A DNA stretch of 18,628 bases. Source: Theristus sp. LFF4_11. Its lineage: Eukaryota; Nematoda; Chromadorea; Monhysterida; Xyalidae. The position numbers and the translations under genes were made by a program. The stretch lies in NCBI GenBank assembly GCA_030248135.1, contig JASANC010003933.1, positions 1-18,628 on the forward strand, in the 5' to 3' direction. Within the stretch, counting starts at the first letter, position 1. Each line of letters starts with the position of its first letter. Shown piece by piece: positions 9,817 to 17,540 of the stretch. Below the pieces are notes generated by a model. That model had not been told where the DNA came from. It made no database searches and saw only the letters and a list, made by a program, of their open reading frames with translations.

Positions 9817-10090
9817 CCGTAAAGTTTTGCATATAAGGTTCCTGCCACTTATGTATAAGACCCCCACCCAAAAGTGAGCGGAGTGTCACACAAAAAATAA
9901 GAAACCAAAAAATTCAAAATTTTGACTTGGTCGAATCCCATTCCGTTTATAAGACCCGGACTTTCTAATCTTCGATTTATAGGACCTCCTCCAATTTATC
10001 AGGTTGTCACACAAAATTCCACAAATTTTTTCAGAAGTTTTTGATTTTCAAATTTTTATAAGGAGACCTTACATGCAAAAGACTTTACGG
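9817..10090. mobile_element. Short TA-flanked MITE (CCGTAAAG family)
   Basis: Ends read CCGTAAAGTTTTGCATATAAGG inwards from the left and CCGTAAAGTCTTTTGCATGTAAGG from the right. TA flanks both sides (9815-9816 and 10091-10092). The two halves match the outer parts of the longer copy at 12222-12815 in reverse orientation, so this 274-base element is an internally deleted derivative. It lies 13 bases beyond the aminopeptidase stop codon. Confidence 0.8.
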
Positions 10091-10103
10091 TAAGCAACAC
10101 TGA

Positions 10104-10318
10104 TCAGATGGCTGTAGCATCGCTGGCGCTTCCGGTGCACCGTGGCAGGACGTGTCGTGCGAGCAACGCCATCAGTGGCCGTCCTTGCGGCACGTGCAAC
10201 TGCTCACCCTCAGCGTCGGCCATGTCGACGTGCGAGAACGCCAACGGTCGCTCGCTCTCGCTGTCGTGCGCCTCCAAGCCGCTCACCATGATCAGAAACG
10301 CCGCCGGTGTTATGTGAC
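10104..10318 (-). CDS. M17 leucyl-aminopeptidase-like gene, last exon
   Basis: Read on the minus strand, the exon starts after the acceptor CTCATGCAG in phase 1 and stops at TGA (10106-10104). After the split Gly codon it encodes HITPAAFLIMVSGLEAHDSE, then RPLAFSHVDMADAEGE and VPQGRPLMALLARHVL. This matches the C-terminal part of M17 metallo-aminopeptidases, in which a PAAFL-type helix, an HxD(I/M)A strand and a (P/T)xGxPxxAL helix close the catalytic domain. M17 enzymes remove N-terminal residues from peptides using two metal ions. The usual Gly after the HxDxA motif is replaced here (VDMADAE). The phase matches the exon at 10734-10815 exactly. Confidence 0.85.
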
Positions 10319-10558
10319 CTGCATGAGACTGGAATTCGCAATACAAGTACATTTTAGGGGATAACGCGCACTTCAGATTTATGCCGCGCATAACAGGAAT
10401 TTGTGCAAACTGTGATTTTTGAATTTTATTGTGCATGTGGTTTCAGTTCATATCCGCTTTCGTTGAAAACACGCCGTTTAAAAAAATGACCAATTTTATG
10501 CGTGTACGCACATATACGCAATATCTCGCTTGATTAGAGCAGAAAACCATTTTGTACA

Positions 10559-10724
10559 CAGTCGAACTCAAAATTATAAGACAATTCAACTGATTGGTTG
10601 ATGATCACGTGTGCTCTCTGTGCAGACGTTGCTGTGGAGGCGGAGTCGATCCTGCCTAGAAAGCACGCATCACGTGATCATCAACAAGCAATCAGCTGAC
10701 CGCCTATAATTCAGAGTTCGACTG
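10559..10724. mobile_element. Small MITE (CAGTCGAACTC ends) in the last intron
   Basis: Imperfect inverted repeats of about 55-60 bases read CAGTCGAACTC(A/T)(A/G)AATTATA from both sides and share TGATGATCACGTG. TA follows the right end (10725-10726). On the left a TA lies two bases further out. The total is about 166 bases, and Tc1/mariner-like ends are likely. It sits in the intron between the last two aminopeptidase exons, starting at about position +10 of that intron. Confidence 0.78.
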
Positions 10725-10733
10725 TACACTGAC

Positions 10734-10815
10734 CACGGGGCGTCCTCGACGACGGCGCCGTGTTGCTTTGTCTGAGTTCTGCGTACTCCGTTACCTCACG
10801 GTGGAAATCATAGTC
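10734..10815 (-). CDS. M17 leucyl-aminopeptidase-like gene, penultimate exon
   Basis: An 82-base exon too short for a frame search but well defined. The acceptor is TTTCAATTTCAG, then 27 codons (DYDFHREVTEYAELRQSNTA, then PSSRTPR) and one base of a Gly codon, followed by the donor GTCAGT. M17 proteins of this type have a (D/E)DYxFH...EYxDxxQxNxxPS segment between the EIS strand and the HxxPAAF helix, and this exon supplies it. It joins the exon at 14825-15031 in phase 0 and the last exon in phase 1, both without disturbing the frame. These two independent phase matches make the gene model secure. Confidence 0.87.
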
Positions 10816-11749
10816 CTGAAATTGAAACAAAGAAAGGAAGAAAATGGTGATGCAGTTTGACTCCATATGAAACCGGTGTATGCATGTTCATCAACGGGAA
10901 CGTGTTTTCACAGTTTTTTCATAGCCTTACCCAAAACACAGTGACAGTGAAAAAACGTGTGTAGAACATTGAGCATTTAGAACTGAATATGATGGCAAAA
11001 TTGCGCTTTTCCGTTGAGTAACTCAATGATAAACACAAAGAAGCCCCGCGCTTATTTTCACGTCTCATCTGCAATAGGTGGAAATTGAAGCGCAGTTAGC
11101 ATTCGCGCAGCAGCCACACAGATCAACAGACCACAGTTTCATCCTGCTATATTGTAAAAATACAATATTCTTCGGTAACTTACGTCAACCGAAGCCACGT
11201 GTTTGTCATTTTGAATGAATACAAACACGTGAAATAATGATAATTTTGACTACGTATACTGTATGTATATGTATTGGACTGACAAGGAAGCAGCCCAAGT
11301 TCAGCGACAAATGGAGATTCAAGTCTACTTTGAAAATGAGGATAATCAAGATGGCTTCATGAAAAGTTGGCAGAGAGACCCGGTGAAGTGCTGATGTTTC
11401 GAGGAAGACTGAAGCACGGTTGGTAACTGGGCGTGCCAACTGCCTATATTTTCACATTTAAAAACTCGGTACCACTAAAGGCACCAGCATTGGCAACAAC
11501 TTGGGTACCATTGTGGCAACTTTTTCCGTGTGTGTGCAAATGGTAGTGCAAAATGATTTCACGGCAATTCAGCTTTTTTTGAAGCTACCTTTGATTTCGG
11601 GACAGCGCGGGGGCTTAAGACAGAACAGAGCGGCTCAGGATTCCGGACAGATGCTCGGACATTTCTATTTGGCGTGTGTGGATTTCTATCTGACAGTTCA
11701 GCTTCATTCAAATACAATAATACAAATACAATACCGTAAGTCTTGCATG
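10816..11749. other. Aminopeptidase intron, left part
   Basis: This lies in the 4 kb intron between the exons at 14825-15031 and 10734-10815. It has an inverted pair GCCACGTGTTTGTCATTTTGA / TGAATACAAACACGTG near 11193-11230. It also has a 52-codon plus-strand open stretch (11233-11391) whose peptide includes YWTDKEAAQVQRQMEIQVYF. I could not connect that stretch to any exon by splice signals, and its function is unknown. Confidence 0.45.
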
Positions 11750-11751
11750 TA

Positions 11752-12210
11752 CCGTATTACCCCCATTAAACCCCCCCACCATTAATCCCCCCCCACCAAT
11801 AAACCCCCACCCCCCCCCGACCAGTTTCCGAATAATCCCCCCCACAAATAATCCCCCATGGGGGATTATTGGAGACCTGTTTGAAACACATACCCAGCGA
11901 ATTCAGTGGCTGGTTGCAGTGAAAATGATGAAATTGTGCTACCAAAGGCCCCAAATGGGTGAGTTTATAGTAATTTCATTACAAAAGGCTGTTATAAAAG
12001 GAAATTTCTATGTAGAGTAGAAGTTTCTGCGACTTTCTTGCCTGCCATGCAATGTATTTTTGCCATTTTTCAACAAACCCCCACCCCTAGAATTTTTTGT
12101 AAATAAACCCCCCCTCCCACCAATAATCCCCCCCCCCCACCAATAAACCCCCACCCCTAAAAGTCGCTGACGTATTAATCCCCCATGGGGGTTTATTGGG
12201 GGTAATACGG
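11752..12210. mobile_element. C-rich TA-flanked inverted-repeat element
   Basis: Ends are CCGTATTACCCCCAT and its complement (GGGGGTAATACGG), with TA on both sides (11750-11751 and 12211-12212). Inside each end are runs of an 11-12 base motif, AATAA(A/T)CCCCC(C)AC, and a palindrome CCCCCATGGGGG (about 11855 and 12180). The middle (11880-12060) is ordinary AT-rich DNA. The C runs could form i-motif or, on the other strand, G-quadruplex structures. No transposase frame is present. Confidence 0.75.
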
Positions 12211-12221
12211 TATGTATATAC

Positions 12222-12815
12222 AGTGTGTGAAGGTACCCTTATAAAAATTTGGGAATATTTTTTTAAACTGGAATTTTGTGTGAGTACCTTATAAGTGGTA
12301 GGAGGTCTTATAAAACGAAAATTAGAAACGGATTAAAGAGTTCGTCGGTTTTCAGTAAGAATTCGTGTTTTCTGTCCAGATTTTGACGGGTCGGGATCTT
12401 GAGCTTCAACATTACTGTTTCAGTTGTCAATCCACCATCAAATTTTTCACTGCACCCATGCCCCTGCCCACTCCGTTTGCCGACGTTGTTTTTTGTTGTT
12501 GTTGCTGTCATCGGTGTGTTTCTGTTTTTCAGTGCTTATGAATTGTGATTTGCTGTTCAAATAATTTTCCTCAGTTCATTCCATTTTTTGCGGCATTGTA
12601 ACTGTAACCGTAACTTTAAAAACGTCTCCAAAAGGTTTCCATTGCAAAAAACTAAAGCAAAACAAAAATAACCTTGTAAAAAGGTTCGACCTTATGAAGG
12701 ATGGGGAGTTTTGACCAAGTTAAAAATTTGATTTTTTTCGTTTCCCGCAGTGTATCACTGCGCCACTTTTGTGGGTGGTCTTATAAGTGGGAGGAACCTT
12801 TTATGTAGGACGGCA
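12222..12815. mobile_element. Longer copy of the CCGTAAAG-family element
   Basis: The outer parts (about 12229-12330 and 12685-12815) match, in reverse orientation, the two halves of the 274-base MITE at 9817-10090, for example CCACTTATAAG, TCACACAAAATTCC and AACTTGGTC. The middle 350 bases are absent from the short copy. They hold a 67-codon minus-strand frame (12308-12511) that may be a remnant of a longer element but is not recognisable. The palindrome's left arm starts within it or further left. Exact ends were not fixed. Confidence 0.6.
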
Positions 12816-13839
12816 CCGCGAAATGTGTCTACCTGGCAAAACCGCAAACAGCGAACTTTATGTATTGCATACACTCGCAGAACACCGCGTCCCTGGTGGC
12901 TTTATTGCTCGGGATGGTTGATTTTGTGAGATTCTCCTTTCTAGGTTCGCTGATGTTTTACCCAGACTATAAGATCTGTCTGTGGTAAAACACCTTCGGC
13001 AGTTCTGCCTGGTGTCCGTCGCACCGACGAGCGAGGGGCACCGCGGTATGCGTCAACATGGCGAAACCGCAAACAGCGAACTTCGTGTATTTACTGTAAT
13101 CCTCACAAAATTACGTCAACACAAGCCGCGCTTAACTATCTACGTGGTGGAAACAAATGTAGCTAATCAAATGGAATTTGAAACACGGTAAATTGCATCA
13201 TTAGGTGTGCATTTCAGTTAAAGCATTTTACGTCATCATACATGTTTGCGCGCTGGAAATAGATGCAAATCTGTTAATTTAGTTAAATCACTACTGAAAC
13301 GGGGCTACTAAAATGCGACTAAAACGACTGCTGAAGCTATGTCAGAACCCCTGAACAACGCGATTTTGGTAGCCGTATTTTAGCCTTTTAGCAGCCTGTT
13401 TTCTCAGTGACACATAAACTGGCATGGGTTTATACTGAACATGAATTATTTGTTCTTAACACTAATTAAGTTGGAATTTTTTACATCATTTTGTTCTCGA
13501 AACCGCAATAATCGGCTCATGCATAGTGCTTGTGCGTTGCGTATAGCACAGTGCTAGGCGTCAAAGTATTTGTAATTGTGTGGAGCAAAGAATTTAAAAC
13601 AATTAATCAATGGCACAGCGACTTTCAAATGTCGCCAACTGCCGGGAGTATTCAACCGTGGACATTTATTTTTAATCAACTCTCTTTTGCGACCCACGTT
13701 ATGTTGCTTACGTTTCATAACGAATTGAAGTTGCTGTCTGCAAACTCATTCTTTGCCCCGGTTCTTTATTTGCTAAGCCTAACCATGGTTTGAACATTCC
13801 ATAGTTTCGGAGTTTTAGAACTGAAAAATCTTTTTGCAG
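12816..13839. other. Upstream region of secreted peptide gene 2
   Basis: Intronic DNA of the aminopeptidase gene and presumed promoter of the nested peptide gene. It contains a direct repeat, AAACCGCAAACAGCGAACTT, at about 12840 and 13064. The plus-strand frames at 12982-13191 and 13530-13793 are broken or altered in the right-arm counterpart and have no family support. The region ends in the pyrimidine tract and acceptor ATCTTTTTGCAG (13839). Confidence 0.45.
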
Positions 13840-13846
13840 AACACAC

Positions 13847-14605
13847 ATGCAATATTTCACATCCACGATGGATAACTTTACGACAAGCAGATCTCTACTG
13901 TTGCTTGGTCTACTATTCGTATTCGCCTGCAATTTTGGTTGGTTTTACGGTTTTGTGTTTCTTTGGACAAAATAGACGATATAAAAATGTATAAATCAAA
14001 TTTTCAAAATTCTTTAAATTGCGATTACACGAACGAAGGATAAGAAACACAAATTTTAGGGCGTTAGTTAAGCCCAAAAGCGCACAGAGAGAACACCGAC
14101 AAGCAGGGCGTCCATCGAGGGTTTCTATGTTTAAGGGTCCATATATACACTCCTCGGCGGGGCTCGATATCCCCGAACACACAGACAATTAAAGCGGCAT
14201 TCATGAAGCCGTATTTAGTGACGCGTAGCTGTGTTAAAACATAGCTGCGTGGTCACCAAATACTGCTTCATGAATGCCCCTTAAGAGTCTGCGTCAACGC
14301 AGCGCTACACCACCCAGGCCATATTACTGTACGTTGAGTTCATTTTTTTTAAACTACATGTTCTCCACTGTTCTGTTGCAGTTCACTCAGGCCGCACGCA
14401 CATCGTGTTCGGGAGTTTTTCGCTGCCGCTGCGGGCGTCCTTGACCGCCGGTACCGGCAAACGCGCGTTACACTCAGCGCACGGATCGTTAACGCGAGCA
14501 TTATTGAAGTACAAGCAACATTTTGATCCCTCCTCAGACGCGTACCGGAAACTGCGCCGCATGATAATGCTCGTGCGACGCTATGATCGGCGGTATTTCA
14601 GTTGA
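13847..14605 (+). CDS. Small secreted peptide precursor, copy 2 (two exons)
   Basis: Coding exon 1 is 13847-13937 and exon 2 is 14382-14605. Two in-frame ATGs exist (13847 and 13868). The second gives 97 residues and places the hydrophobic core best: MDNFTTSRS, then LLLLGLLFVFACNF. The donor G|GTTGGT is in phase 1, and the acceptor TTCTGTTGCAG keeps it. The mature part reads HSGRTHIVFGSFSLPL, a KR site (GTGKR), a stretch ending KQHFDPSSDAY, then RKLRRMIMLVRRYD and RRYFS before TGA. The FGxFxxPL block is at the same distance from the splice junction as in copy 1, and the stop codons align. Copy 1 ends in YFG, this one in YFS, so C-terminal amidation is not expected here. It lies inside an aminopeptidase intron on the opposite strand. 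Its right-arm duplicate is broken. Confidence 0.75.
14189..14284. mobile_element. Hairpin MITE flanked by TTAA, in the peptide 2 intron
   Basis: A nearly perfect inverted repeat (TTAAAGCGGCATTCATGAAG to CTTCATGAATGCCCCTTAA) with a loop of only a few bases. TTAA at both ends is typical of piggyBac-type insertion. A decayed copy is at 9716-9814, a right-half remnant at about 14750-14812, and palindrome counterparts in the right arm at about 17169-17250 and 16710-16745. Confidence 0.8.
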
Positions 14606-14824
14606 TCCCAATTGGCTGTGTTTGCGATGAAGTTTGGTTCAAAAGCACGAAGTTGCGAGCTTTTAAAAAACACCTTGTGATCATCCTTGGATTTCGTTAA
14701 AATATCCGTGCTGTTGTTGCGATTACAATGTTACGTTTCAACATATGAAATACAAGCGGTTAGCATATAAAACGTGGTCACTAAATACATTATTGCTTCA
14801 TGAATGGCCCCATAGCAAGCGAAC

Positions 14825-15031
14825 CTCTCGTTGAATACGCGATATCTCGACCATGTCGCCGATGGCGTCACCGGCAGCGCGCAGTTGTTCGGCCGAGTGG
14901 CGCTTTCGTGCGGGCCCGTTGTCCATGACGAGCGAGTAGCCTTCGCCGACCGTCAGCGCCGCGTGACCGGTCAACGTCGCCACCGTGTACAGATGCGTGC
15001 GGTCGCTTGCGGCGCCGTCCATACTGAGCGC
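14825..15031 (-). CDS. M17 leucyl-aminopeptidase-like gene, internal exon (intact)
   Basis: Minus strand, 207 bases and 69 codons with no interruption. The acceptor is TTTCTTTACAG and the donor GTTCGC. It encodes ALSMDGAASDRTHLYTVATL, then TGHAALTVGEGYSLVMDNGP, then ARKRHSAEQLRAAGDAIGDM and VEISRIQRE. The TLTGHA turn, the MDN(G) loop and the GD..E(I/M)S strand follow the metal-binding NTDAEGR motif in M17 aminopeptidases, so this is the exon expected directly after it. It continues in phase 0 to 10815. No minus-strand exon with NTDAEGR lies to its right within the window; the only such exon is on the plus strand at 15699-15783. The open frame continues past the donor only by chance. Confidence 0.88.
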
Positions 15032-15197
15032 CTGTAAAGAAACACAAAAACATACACACGTCAATAAATGATTGTTAAGGCGAAAACACCATTTAGTTTG
15101 TTTTTGTTCGCACGCACGGACGTCGTTCGAAATCCCCCGTGCGCAAACTGATTGTGTGTTCGTAATGCATTAAAGATAGCACACACGACACGATTTC

Positions 15198-15527
15198 TAA
15201 ATCGCGTGTGGCTATTTTTTTAAAGTGTCGTCTCCGTGCGTACGCACAAAAAACCTAAATGCTAAGTCCTCCTTAACGCGACCCATCAGCCCTGAGGTCA
15301 GTTTTATAAAACTTAGTAGTCCGCTCACTGAACCCCTGAATGAAAATCATGAAACGCCAAACCGTGATGTGAAAAAAATTGAAATTTACGAATTTATTCA
15401 TGCACTCACTCTCAGTGGTGTAGCTATTGGACTACTTAAGCTTTTATAAATCTGAGCCCTGTTTTCCATTTGCACTTCAAATTTCTCTTATCTTTGAATG
15501 GTTTTACAGTTACACTTCGGAGTTCGG
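15198..15527. repeat. Near-identical inner segment of the palindrome, left copy
   Basis: Base-by-base reading against the reverse complement of 15995-16322 shows about one difference (TTAACGCG against TTAAAGCG). The adjoining 190 bases (15061-15197) have roughly twenty. A 74-codon frame (15225-15449) is therefore shared by both copies, with one Thr/Lys change. It has no upstream splice or family support and probably reflects only the recent identity of the two segments. Confidence 0.8.
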
Positions 15528-15994
15528 CCGACGAACAGCGTTTTTGATTTTTAGCTGTGTGGTGGGTAGCTTCACACATCAATCACCATTACTCCAGCAC
15601 CTTCGCATGAAATGCTAATACCACAATAATGCACATTGTACATTTTGAAATTTGAAAAAAGTGCATTGAAATTGATTATTTTATTGGACTGTACACAGAA
15701 GTGGAAAACGCGTGCGCGTCGTCAACACGGACGCCGAAGGGCGCATGGCAATGGCTGACGCGCTGTGTCACGCCAAGGAGATTGTAAGCAATGAACAGTT
15801 TTCTACTTTTTTCTGTGTTTCTGTTTTTTTTTGTTTTCTATCACTTCCGATCAATCGCAGAAGGTGATTATTACAAGTGAAAACGCTTTTGCTTAAAATC
15901 AGCTGATTATGGAGGTATAGTGTGGTGAAGAGACATTCTGCACACACACACGTGGAAACGGGTTTGAAGTGTAAAGCATTAAAAAGAGACAGGT
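15528..15994. other. Palindrome spacer carrying the catalytic exon
   Basis: These 467 bases are unique between the arms. Similarity stops abruptly after GGAGTTCGG on both sides (15527 and 15995). The spacer holds one exon (15699-15783), 171 bases of presumed upstream intron and about 210 bases of downstream intron. Inverting just this block would place the exon on the minus strand, in front of the intact exons at 15031, 10815 and 10318. Confidence 0.75.
15699..15783 (+). CDS. M17 aminopeptidase exon with NTDAEGR motif
   Basis: Plus strand. After the acceptor TGTACACAG, the frame gives SGKRVRVVNTDAEGRMAMAD, then ALCHAKEI, and ends at the donor GTAAGC in phase 0. NTDAEGR is the M17 signature: its Asp and Glu bind the two metal ions and its Arg helps hold the catalytic bicarbonate or substrate. 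Residues and phase fit directly to an exon starting ALSMDG. That exon exists twice: intact on the minus strand (15031 leftwards) and broken on the plus strand (16489-16693). In the orientation given, only the broken copy lies downstream. Earlier catalytic exons (the Lys and first Asp ligands) are not in the window. Confidence 0.85.
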
Positions 15995-16488
15995 CCGAAC
16001 TCCGAAGTGTAACTGTAAAACCATTCAAAGATAAGAGAAATTTGAAGTGCAAATGGAAAACAGGGCTCAGATTTATAAAAGCTTAAGTAGTCCAATAGCT
16101 ACACCACTGAGAGTGAGTGCATGAATAAATTCGTAAATTTCAATTTTTTTCACATCACGGTTTGGCGTTTCATGATTTTCATTCAGGGGTTCAGTGAGCG
16201 GACTACTAAGTTTTATAAAACTGACCTCAGGGCTGATGGGTCGCTTTAAGGAGGACTTAGCATTTAGGTTTTTTGTGCGTACGCACGGAGACGACACTTT
16301 AAAAAAATAGCCACACGCGATTTAGTAATCGTGTCTTGTTTGCTATATTTAATTCATTACTAAAACACAATCGGTTTGCGCACGGGAGATTTCGATGATC
16401 GTACGTGCGTGCATTAAAAACAAACTAAATGGTGTTTTCGCCTTAACAATCATTTATTGACGTGTGTATGTTTTTGTGTTTCTTACAG

Positions 16489-16693
16489 GCGCTCAGTATG
16501 GACGGCGCCGCAAGCGACCGCGCATCTGTACACGGTGGCGACGTTGACCGGTCACGCGGCGCCTGACGGTCGGCGAGCTACTCGCTCGTCACGGGCGACG
16601 GGCCCGCACGAAAGCGCCACTCCGGCTAGACAACTGCGCGCTGCCGGTGACGCCATCGGCGACATGGTCGAGATATCGCGTATTCAACGAGAG
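16489..16693 (+). pseudogene. Broken duplicate of the aminopeptidase internal exon
   Basis: It has the same acceptor (TTTCTTACAG) and donor (GAG|GTTCGC) as the minus-strand exon at 14825-15031 but is 205 bases long, not 207. A two-base loss after GCAAGCGACCGC shifts the frame early, and further indels follow near GGCGCCTGACGG, CGAGCTACTCG and the segment for the MDNGPA loop. The C-terminal block (QLRAAGDAIGDMVEISRIQR) is back in frame relative to the true one. As a continuation of the NTDAEGR exon it cannot give a normal protein unless these differences are sequencing errors. Confidence 0.75.
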
Positions 16694-16874
16694 GTTCGCT
16701 TGCTATGGGGCCGTTCATGAAGCAATAATGTATTTAGTGACCACAATTTACATGCTAACCGTTTGTATTTCATATGTTGAAACGTAACATTGTAATCGCT
16801 TGAACAACAGCACGGATATTTTAACGAAATCAAAGATGATCACAAGGTTTTCAAAGCTCGCAACCAAGCCTCAA

Positions 16875-17540
16875 TTGGGAATACCGCCGCGTCTGTAGCG
16901 TCACAGGCGCATTATCATGCGGCGCAAGTTTGCACATGAAGGGATCAAAATGTTGCTTGTGCCTACATGCTCTTTCGCGTTAGCATTCCGTGCGCTGAGT
17001 GTAACGCGCGTTTTGCACCAAAAAGACGCCCGCGGCGCGCCTTCCGAACACGATGTGCGTGCATTTTCAGTGAGAACTGCAAGCGCAAAAAAGCGCAGTG
17101 GAGAACATGTAGTTTAAAAAATGAGCTTCAACGTACAGTAGATGTGTAAGCACTTTGACACAGACTCTTAAGGGAGCATTCATGAAGCAGTATTTGACAC
17201 CACGCAATATCAGCTAAAACGTCACTAAATACGGCTTCATGAATGCCGCGCAATTGTCTGTGTGTTCGGGGATATCGAGCCTCTTGAAAATGCCCGTACT
17301 GTAAACATAGAGCCCTCGATTGTCGGTGTTCTCTCTGTGCGCTTTTGGGCAATAGCATGTTGTTTCTGTATCATACCGTTCGTGTAATCTGGTTTAAAAT
17401 TTTGAAAATTTGAACATACATTTTTGCCAATAAGTGTTTTGTCCGAAACGCAAAACAAGAACCAACCAAAATTGCAGGCAAGGCTCTGAATGAAAATTAG
17501 ACCAAGCAACAGTAGGATCTGCTAATCGTAAAATATCCAT
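16875..17540 (-). pseudogene. Broken duplicate of secreted peptide gene 2
   Basis: Minus strand. The exon 1 relic (17540-17467) keeps the ATGGAT start and the TTTTG|GTTGGT donor but is 74 bases instead of 70, which shifts the frame and destroys the hydrophobic core. The exon 2 relic (about 17076-16875) keeps the acceptor GCTTGCAG, the CACGCACATCGTGTTCGG block and CGCCGCATGATAATG. It has indels and substitutions elsewhere, including a frame change directly after the acceptor. The intron between them retains the hairpin MITE remnant. The left-arm copy is intact. Confidence 0.75.

Larger units (their letters stand above)
12549..15527. repeat. Large palindrome, left arm
   Basis: This segment matches the reverse complement of 15995-18628 along its whole length with many small differences. 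Matching points include TTTGCTG(T/C)TCAAATAATTTTC at 12549 against the window end, GTTTCCCGCAGTG near 12743 against 18468, the peptide signal exon, the TTAA hairpin, the aminopeptidase exon, and the segment ending GTTACACTTCGGAGTTCGG at 15527. The arm may continue left, but its partner lies outside the window. The coding exons in this arm are intact. Confidence 0.9.

Noticed and set aside
10104..10436. Reading the whole 110-codon minus frame as one protein, and the plus-strand frames over it
   Set aside because: Homology starts exactly at the acceptor at 10318. The part upstream is intron, and the plus frames are shadows.
13913..14188. 91-codon minus frame in the peptide 2 intron
   Set aside because: It lies between two phase-matched exons, is not kept in the right arm and has no family match.
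13847..14605. Firm assignment of the peptides to the NPY/NPF family
   Set aside because: Only a short basic helix and an aromatic end are similar. The Pro-rich half and the RxRF/RxRY-amide end are missing.
15225..16297. 74-codon frame present in both inner arms as a conserved gene
   Set aside because: The arms are nearly identical over the whole segment, coding or not, so conservation of the frame carries no information.
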